Source: Saxidomus purpurata
Lineage: Eukaryota > Mollusca > Bivalvia > Venerida > Veneridae
Assembly (NCBI GenBank): GCA_022818135.1
Contig: JAFMSR010000015.1
Location: 30,683,691 to 30,747,690, forward strand
Reading direction: 5' to 3'
DNA: 64,000 nt
Of this stretch, positions 23,401 to 32,400 are shown piece after piece. The notes beneath the pieces were generated by a model that made no database searches, had not been told where the DNA came from, and was given only the letters and a program-made list of their open reading frames with translations. The position numbers were made by a program, and so were the translations under genes. Each line of letters opens with the position of its first letter. Position 1 is the first letter of the stretch.

Positions 23401-26400
23401 CGTTCTAAAGTATGATAACTTAAGACATTTCGAAAAACCGTTAGGCCGCCAGGCCGCTTGGTGGTTATGTTGATGAAACATCTATTTTCTTATAATGAAA
23501 TCGTATTTTTAAAGAGCTATGGTCTCTTACTGTATCTGTCTCTCTAAAGCTTGCACCGTATTAACCTTGAAAAAGGATGGTGAGCAATAAGCACGTCAAA
23601 CAAATAAACTAACAAGCTTGGCCGCTAGGCCGCCAGGCCGCCAGGCCGCTTGGGTGTCATGTTGATGAAGAAATATATTTTCTTATAACGAAATCATCCT
23701 TTTTGATATTGTTATCTCAGAATGAGCGACATTGAATAATGTGAATTATACCATATTTTCGTTTAAAAAAAGTTTAGTCGTTTGGCTGCTAGGCCGCATG
23801 GGTTTTATGTTGATGAAGAAATCAATTTTCTTATAACGGAATTGTATTTTTGTGATATTTTTATAGCAGAATGAGCGACATTAAAATAAAGTGAACATAC
23901 CATAGTTTCGTTAAAAAAACCAAAGATGCTATGTCGCTCGGCCACCAGGCCGCTAGGCCGCTGGGGTGTTATGTTGATGAAGAAATATGTTTTCTTTTAA
24001 CGAAATCGTACTTTTTGATATTTTTATCGCAGAATGAGCGACATTGAATAAAGTGAATATACCATATTTGGCCGCTAGGCCGCCAGGCCGCTGGGGTTTT
24101 ATGTTGATGAAGATATCAATTTTCTTATAACGAAATTGTATTTTTGTGATATTTTTATCGCAGAATGAGCGACATTGAAAATAGTGAAATTACCATAGTT
24201 TAGTTAAAAAAGAAGTTAAGTCGTTTGGCCGCTAGGCGGTAGGCCGCCAGGCCGCTGGGGTTTTATGTTGATAAAGAAATCATTTTTCTTATAACGAAAT
24301 TGTATTTTTGTGATATGTTTATCGCAGAATAAGCGACATTGAAAAAAGTAAAATTACCATAGTTTCGTTAAAAAAAAAGATGTTTAGTCGTTTGGCCGCC
24401 AGGCCGCTAGGCCGCTAGGCTGCCAGGCCGCTGGGGTTTTATGTTGATAAAGAAATCAATTTTCTTATAACGAAATTGTATTTTTGTGATATGTTTATCG
24501 AAGAATGAGCGACATTGAAAAAAGAAAAATTACCATAGTTTCGTTAAAAAAAAAGATTTTTAGTCGTTTGGCCGCTAGGCCGCCACGTCGCTAGGCCGCC
24601 ACGCCGCCAGGCCGCTGGGCTTTTATGTTGATAAAGAAATCAATTTTCTTATAACGAAATTATATTTTTGTGATATGTTTATCGCAGAATGAGCGACATT
24701 GAAAAAAGTAAAATTACCATAGTTTCGTATAAAAAAAAGATGTTAGGTCGTTCGACCGCTAGGCCGCTGGGGTGTTAGGTTTATGAAGAAATATATTTTG
24801 TTATAACGAAAACGTATTTTTTATTTTTTTTATCGCAGAATGAGCGACAGTAAATAAAGTGAATATACCATATTTTCGTTGACAAAAAATAAATGTCATT
24901 TGGCCGCCAGGCCGCTGGGGTTTTATGTTGATGAAGAAATCAATTTTCTTTTCGAAATTGTATATTTGTGATATTTTTCTCGCAAAATAAGCGACACTGA
25001 AAAAAAATAATTACCATAGTTTCGTTAAAAAAAGATGTTTAGTCGTTTAGCTGCTAGGCCGCCAGGCCTCTAGGCCGCTGGGTTGTTATGTTGATGAAGA
25101 AATATATTTTCTTATAACGAAATCGTACTTTTTGATATTTTTATCGCAGAATCAGCGACATTTGATCAAGTGAATATAATATATTTTCGTAAAAAAAGAT
25201 GTTTGGTCGTTTGGCCGCCAGGCCGCTGAGGCATTTTGAAGAAGAAATCAATGTTCTTATAACGAAATTGTTTTTTGTGATATTTTTACCGAAGAATGAG
25301 CGACATTAAATAAAGCTTATATGTCATATTTTCTTTAAAAAAGTCGTTTGGCCGCTAGGCCGCTAGGCCGCCAGGCCGCTGGTGTTTTATTTTAAAAATA
25401 AAATCAATTTTCTTATAATGAAATTGCATTTTTGTAATATTTTTCTCGCAGAATGAGCGACATTGAATAAAGTGTATATACCATAGTTTCGTTTAAAAAA
25501 AGATTTTAGTCGTTTGGCTCCTAGGTCGCCAGGCCGTTGGGCTACTGGTGTTTTATGTTGATGAAGAAATCAATTAAGAAAGTCTGTTAGTGTTTTTAAT
25601 ATAAAACAATTTTTTGAATGTTTCTGCTTTGCAAAATGAACTTATTTCATTGACCATCAAGTCAGGCCGCTAGGCCGCTGGGCCGCCAAGTTCACGCCGC
25701 TAGGCCGCCAGGCCGCTAAGTTCACGCCGTTAGGCCGCCAGGCCGCTAGGCCGCCAAATTCACGCCGCTAGGCCGCCAGGCCGCTAGGCCGTCAGCTTCA
25801 CGCCGCTAGGCCGCTGGGCCGCTAACATCACGCCGCTAGGCCGCCAACTTCACTGACATATTAAGTAAACGGCGCTACTTATTGAAATGAAGCTAGGGAA
25901 GTCACAAACGTTCCACGAAACCGCCATACTATTTGAAATATTGGGCGCAACTACTATGCAATGAACAAATTTTACTGGGAATACAAAATGGATTTGTATG
26001 AAACGCGGTACACTGATAACTGCACTTGAAATAGGGAGAAATTATGCAGATTTAGGATGTGTTTCTTTATTAGCTCAGAATTGATTCAAAAACTTTAGAC
26101 CGATTTTACCGGCATGGTAAAATAACCGGAAGTGCCAATCTGGGATGCAAGAATACGTTAGCCATGAGAGAGCTGGAACGAAAAGTAAAACAATGATTAG
26201 AATGCTACTGAACACTCGATATCATCTAGCCGAACATTTATACGATTGTATTTGTTAGTTTGTAGAGAAGTACACCATAAAATTGGATGCATATTAAAAT
26301 AACTTATAAGACCATAAGCAATACTTAAAGGGTAAAAATCTCCCCGAGGCCTAATAGATTAAGCACAAAAAGCAGTAATAACCATTTGTAAAATTAGCGA

Positions 26401-29400
26401 GTATATAGGCAATTTTAATTTTTTCGTGTGTAGCGATTTGTTATAAGATGTCGTTTTACAGGCAGTTTGTGACTAAAAGTGACATGTAGCCCATTTCAGG
26501 CATTTTCACAAAAATAACAAATCTGTTAGTGGTAGGATATGGCCCTTAAAGCTGCTCGCTCTCAGTTACCTTTAAAAAAAATAATTTTCAAAAAAAAATT
26601 CACATTCTTATTCATAAATGTAAAATTAAAGGCTAGAATAAAAAATAAGCAAAAATCTAGGTAGGAATTTGCAGAAATCGATTTAAAAGGTCGGTTACAC
26701 GGCACCGCTACACTATATGTTTATATTGAAATTTCAAAAGCGTTTGCAACGCTTTTGAATTTGGTAGCGTATTTTTCGAATTTTAGAGATAAATGTGACA
26801 TGAATTTATACTGGAGCCTTTTTATATCACCATATGTTCTAAAATACGTTATTTGCATACAGTTTGAAGAACTTAATTTTTTTACCAAAATCTGAGAGAC
26901 AGCAGCTTTAAATTTGACGGTATATTAGATATTGCCATATTTGTGTTCTTCAAAGATCGTTATAAATGTGCCGCGAAAGTTACAGATACGACATTATGAA
27001 AATGAGTCACGGAATTTATCCAAGTGTTTATCCTTTTCTGCTAGTAAATCTGAGACTGCGTCAAGTTTTAATTTCAATAGCGTGTGAGAAAATATTATAT
27101 CTATTATTGGGAATCTTGGAACACACCTCGTATTTGTATAAAAAAGATAAACACTCGCAGTTACACTTATTTTAGACATTTCCATTTAAGGGGGGTCACT
27201 GGTGAGGTTTTTGGATTTTTGCACTTCCGGAAATTTACATTTGTTATATTTCAAAAATGATGAGTTAACTGGAAAAAACAATTATGTAGTGGTAAACTTA
27301 GGCACAACAGAAATATTTTAGTGTAAAAAAATTGAACATTTTTGAGAAAAAATATTTTGACCTCACATTTTGTGACTAAATTGACTAATTTTGTCATATG
27401 TCAACATGGGGGTAGGGGTACAAAAATAGTCATTTCTCAAAAACCGTTTAAGATATTTACTTAATGCAAACTGTATTACAAGAATTATTGTTGGGATATA
27501 AAAAATAATTAATAACTAGTTCCTTTCACAGTTCTTTGTTACAGACCTATGCCGTCATATCTCAAAGCTCGTCGAGATATAAAAAAACACATGCTTTGTC
27601 AGTTTTTATTGAATTTTTTTCTTATATGCACATTGACCCCCATTTTTTATTTTTGCATTCTAAAACAAAGGTTTTAATCAAATTGTAGACAAAATAACTG
27701 AAAAACGTTGTTATTCCTTTATCATGAAATATTCATTTATCAAAAATTGAAAAAATGAATTTTAGTAAAGTGGGTGGGGTAATAATAAGGAGCGTAATAT
27801 TTATTCAGATGATGATAGAAATACCACTATCTCTAATTTTTCATCCTAAAGTATGGCATACTACATTAGGAGAGATTAAAATTTAATACCCATTCTGAAA
27901 GATACACCACATATATAAACGTTCACAATACGAAAATTCTAGCTAATTCTGCATTTAGCATCTTATCTGATAGTGTATCACTAAAGATTAATATTGCGAA
28001 AAAGTTAAGTCATTGACCCATCATTATTTTTCCAGAAATTAACTAGCAATATGTTAGTCTCCATAAAAAACAAGGTCAATAAAATTTCTTGTTATTTTGA
28101 ATTTCAACAGTGACCCCCCTTAAAATTGAAATTTATATTAAAAATGAAATTGGTCCAACTCTCTTTTAGATAAAAACAAATCAAAGTTACTGTTTTATTT
28201 TGCCACACTACAATGTAAAATGTTTTACCAGTCTTAAAACAAAATAAATACCATGTTAGGCAGTATACGCAGAAACAAAGGAACATGAGCTGAACATATA
28301 TATTTGCAATTTTTTGTTTCTCCTTCTGTTCACTATTATTACAGCATAAATTTTAATCCGTAGGCAGAGACACAATTGCTATCATTTTAAACGGTGTCTC
28401 TGCGACCTGATGAGTGACCGTTTATGACTCTTAAGACCCTCGTCCGTGCTGTCTGCTCATCTTGCATTATTTGTCCGAGTCATTTCTCCTCAAGAAATTC
28501 TGATAGGATCGATTGGATGTCTCTTTGAATCAGTGTAGACTATTACAGTGCTAACAGGTGAAACCGGGTTATTTGTGTCTGGAACTTGCGTCTGTAATTG
28601 AAGTATTGCCAACTTATCCAAGATCTTTTTTGTTTTTTTTGTGAACGTCTTGAATTCGTCTAAAGAAGTCGGTGTACCCCGAAAACCACAACGCTTCAAC
28701 TAAGTGATGGCAGTTTCCCTTCCCCGTAGTACCATTTCGAGGCGGGAGTCTTACGTTGAACACGGAGTTTAAGAGCATTATACGGAATGTATTTATTTGG
28801 CCTAGACAGTAAGTTAAAGTAGATTTTTCCCTTTCAGGCCTTTTCTTATGATTGTGTCTTTTTCTGTCTTCTTTACTTCTTCTTGAACCTGACAAAGGAT
28901 AGCCTTTCATTTTTTGTTTCTTCAGGACCGTGGTAGATTTTTTCAATGTGTACACACTAGCTACGGAAGCTAATTTATTACCGTTAGATACAATTGTCTT
29001 CTTTATTTTTTCTTGAACCTCAGAAAGGATAGCCTTTGAGATTTGTTTCTTCAGGGCAGTGGTAGAGTTTTTCAATGTGTACAAACTTGCTATGGAAGCT
29101 TATTTAATACCGTTAGTTACAGTGAGATGTAGTGTCTCTTACAATTTAGACGCGTCGCTCCACTTCCTATTGGTTCCTCATTCTTCCCATTGGTACAAAC
29201 CAAGAAAGTGTGATACGAAATATAGGTTTTGATAAAACGGCAGTGTCGTTCCCGTCGGCCCATTTCATATTCTGGAATCGACTACAGTCTTGTTTTTAAC
29301 GAAAGTCTTTGATAGAAGAGAATAAGCACAAGTAGAAAGGTTGCTGCGGATCGCAGCAAAGAAGATAGCGTTGCCCAAGGAAATGATGATGACTTGTATT

Positions 29401-32400
29401 AAAGGCAGAATTGTATTAGACTTCGGAACACGATTTTGAGACTTTAATAAAACAAGAGATAGACATATTAAATCGACTGATTTTCTTCACTTGACTAGAA
29501 CTGCCAACAAGAGTAGCCATCTTGACCCTATATCGTCCACCTGAGTGCATGGCCTACTTATTACACAATGTGATCAAAATCAACCTTGATCTATATGTGT
29601 TCCAGATTTAGTTAGGTCATCAACAAGACCGGAAGATTCTGGCTAATTCTCATAAAATTGGTTATAAAATGTGACTTTTAGAGCAGTAAAAAGTTATCTC
29701 TTGATCTGATCTTGTTACCTAGTTTTGGATCCAAGGTGACCACCATTCAAATATAACATAGACACACATTTTGACCAATGTTCATTTGATTGGCTATAAA
29801 ATGTGGCTTCTAGAGTGTTTACAAGGTTCTTCTTTAATTTGACTGTGTGACCTAGTTTCTATATAACTCCAGATGATCCAGATTCAAACTTGACCTAGAA
29901 ATCATTGAGACAAACATTTTGACCAATTTGCATGATGGTAGTCTCTAGAATGTTTTCATGGTCGACAGTCATCCTTTGTACCAGGTGAGCCAATAATATG
30001 AAAACAAGAATAAATGCCAGAAGTCTTGTCAGAAGTTCAAAATGTTTTGCAATAACAATATAATCACATACATACTCTTAATATACTTTACAACTTTAAT
30101 ACAGGGGCCGATTGATTAAAACCAAGGAATAGAAAGAAGCATTTTTTTTAATTTTCAAATTATACTAAGTCTTGCAATTACGACAATATACCCGTCAAAT
30201 CCCTGGTTGCATTGTTTAGAGTGTTATAATAATTGCTTATGACTACAATAACTGTGCAAAGACATATATATACAAAATTTATACAAGTATATTAAGCGGA
30301 AGTGTATGTTACCGTTATTGCAAGGAAAACTTCGTGGCATACAGACTGTAATATTTCCCAGAATGGTGTTCTATTTAATCATTTGTTTTACAATATGTCA
30401 GAGTTTTTCTACCTAGAGTAATAGAGCAAAATCTAGAAATGTGTGCAAAGGAAAGTTTCCAAAGGAAACGGATGCTCCCGCTTTGTGCTATTCAGTAGCG
30501 TGCAAATATGAAACTGTATAACGACTATCATACAGGTGCACACATGCGTTTCTCTGAACTTGACCTGTAAAGATGGATATTTACGAATGTAAATTGTATA
30601 TAGTGGTCATCTGTAGTGAGCATAGGCTATATTCAATGCATTGTTACTGTACTTTCTATGCGAATTTTAAATTTTTAAACATTTTTCCTGACCATCATAA
30701 TGGGGAGAAACAGTCCCGCAAAGATCGTTATGGCGGGTCTTCCAATTTGGAAAATTTTAATTGTTGGGGGTAAAAGACTACACCACGGAAAGCACGAAAC
30801 GTACCGGAAATTTCCGCCGATACGAACAAAACAATATAAACAAAGAATACTCAGAACTCGGTAAAACATGAGCGGGCCTATATACACACAAATAAATCCA
30901 TTCGGTGAACAAACATTGAATTTTATAGTTTCTATTACAGATGAAAACGTTTCGATACTGCTCTTAGTGCTCAATATTATTACTTCAACAATGAAAAATC
31001 TAGTTTGGTTACACATGTACCAAATGCAGATATTTTAATACCGAAATAATAACGCTATTGTGTGTAAGTCATATCGGCGAACATTTCTGGTACGATCGGC
31101 CTTTTGTGTGTTCTGGTCTGGTCTGGGTTTTACCACATACCTAAATAATGAACTGAAAAAATAATGAATAAAAAATGAACTGTTATTTGCCGAAAAAAAA
31201 TTGTTTAATATAAAACACGATTATTCATCATTTTTATCATTAAACTATTATGTGCCTTTGTAGCAAATTTAGAATACTGCACTGTTTACCAGTGGAATTT
31301 TGTTCAATGTCAGTAACTTCAACGAAGTCTTTTCGGTATCGAAAACGAATTTATTCACTACTACCGATACGGTGATAAATTGATCATTGCCACCACACCA
31401 GTGACTTCCAGTTACGTGACCCCAAACATGCGTTGCGCTGAGGCGCAACGCAATAAAGTTAACCCTACTCGAATTGGGGATTAGAGTTATCTTTGCACAT
31501 AAATAAGTATCGTAATTGGTCGTGTATTTGATGAGCCACGTTTTTCGTTAAGTGGTTTGTTTATCCATTCTTTAAGCTGGTTTTTCTGTCTGAATTGAAG
31601 GCAATCTGACCAACTTTAAAAGGTTTTAAAAGTGAATGCAGACATTTTAAACTGAATTTTCCATAGATGCAGAAAAAAATCCCTTTGTACATGGGTCTTT
31701 ATATGACAAAGTATATATCAAACTTTAAGTTTTAATCTATCTACAATATGTTAAAGGTCGGTACATAGAGAATATTTGGCTACTGTCTTTTGATAACATG
31801 ATATCAGGTGAGGTAGATGCGGTCGGAAAAGGCGAGGCTCTGCCGAGCCTATTTCGACCGTATCTGCCGAACCTGATATCACCTGTTGTCAAAAGACAGT
31901 TGACTAATATTCTATTTATCATGCGAAATCTTCATATAATACTTTTTTACACTTTCAGGGGCCTAAAATAGAATAAATACGGTATTTATAAAAGAAAATG
32001 ATTTCAAGTTACTACATGTGCCTCGAAAAATAGTTCTATATTTCAAAGGACAAAAAAAAGATTTAAAAAAAAACGACATCAATATAGCTTTATAATTACC
32101 TTCATGAGACTATTTATTAATTTTTTACTGTTATATGTTTTGATATTGTTTTGCGAGCAAAATATTTGCAAAGACACACGAAAGAATTTAAAAGTAAAAC
32201 ACAGACATTTCAAAAATGGCGGCGTGGGCTCAACAACACTGGGGTATTCTAATTGTAAACAAGAATACCATTGATGCAAAGCATCAAAGGGCGCCGAAAA
32301 TAGTTTTGTACATGTGTGGCGTTAAATAGCTAAACTTAGCTTTTTGAAAAGCAATCATTGTTAGTTTGATTTGAATGAAACATTTTATGAATATTTGCAG

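Larger units (their letters stand above)
14718..25862. mobile_element. Putative 11-kb foldback element in lectin intron 2
   Basis: The two ends are inverted copies of each other. The left end begins ATGTCCGTGAAGTTGGCGG at about 14719; read in reverse complement, the right end begins ATGTCAGTGAAGTTGGCGG. Both then run through the same order of features: a dense GGCCTAGCGGC cluster, a block with 'cttgatggtca', 'aataagttcattttgca' and 'aacactaacagactttct', then composite units. The left arm is about 1.2 kb and the right arm 2.4 kb, with 7.5 kb between them holding a broken integrase gene, SINEs and a smaller palindromic element. This is the architecture of foldback (FB-type) elements. No clean target-site duplication was found, so an origin by inverted duplication of a satellite is also possible. 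Confidence 0.7.
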
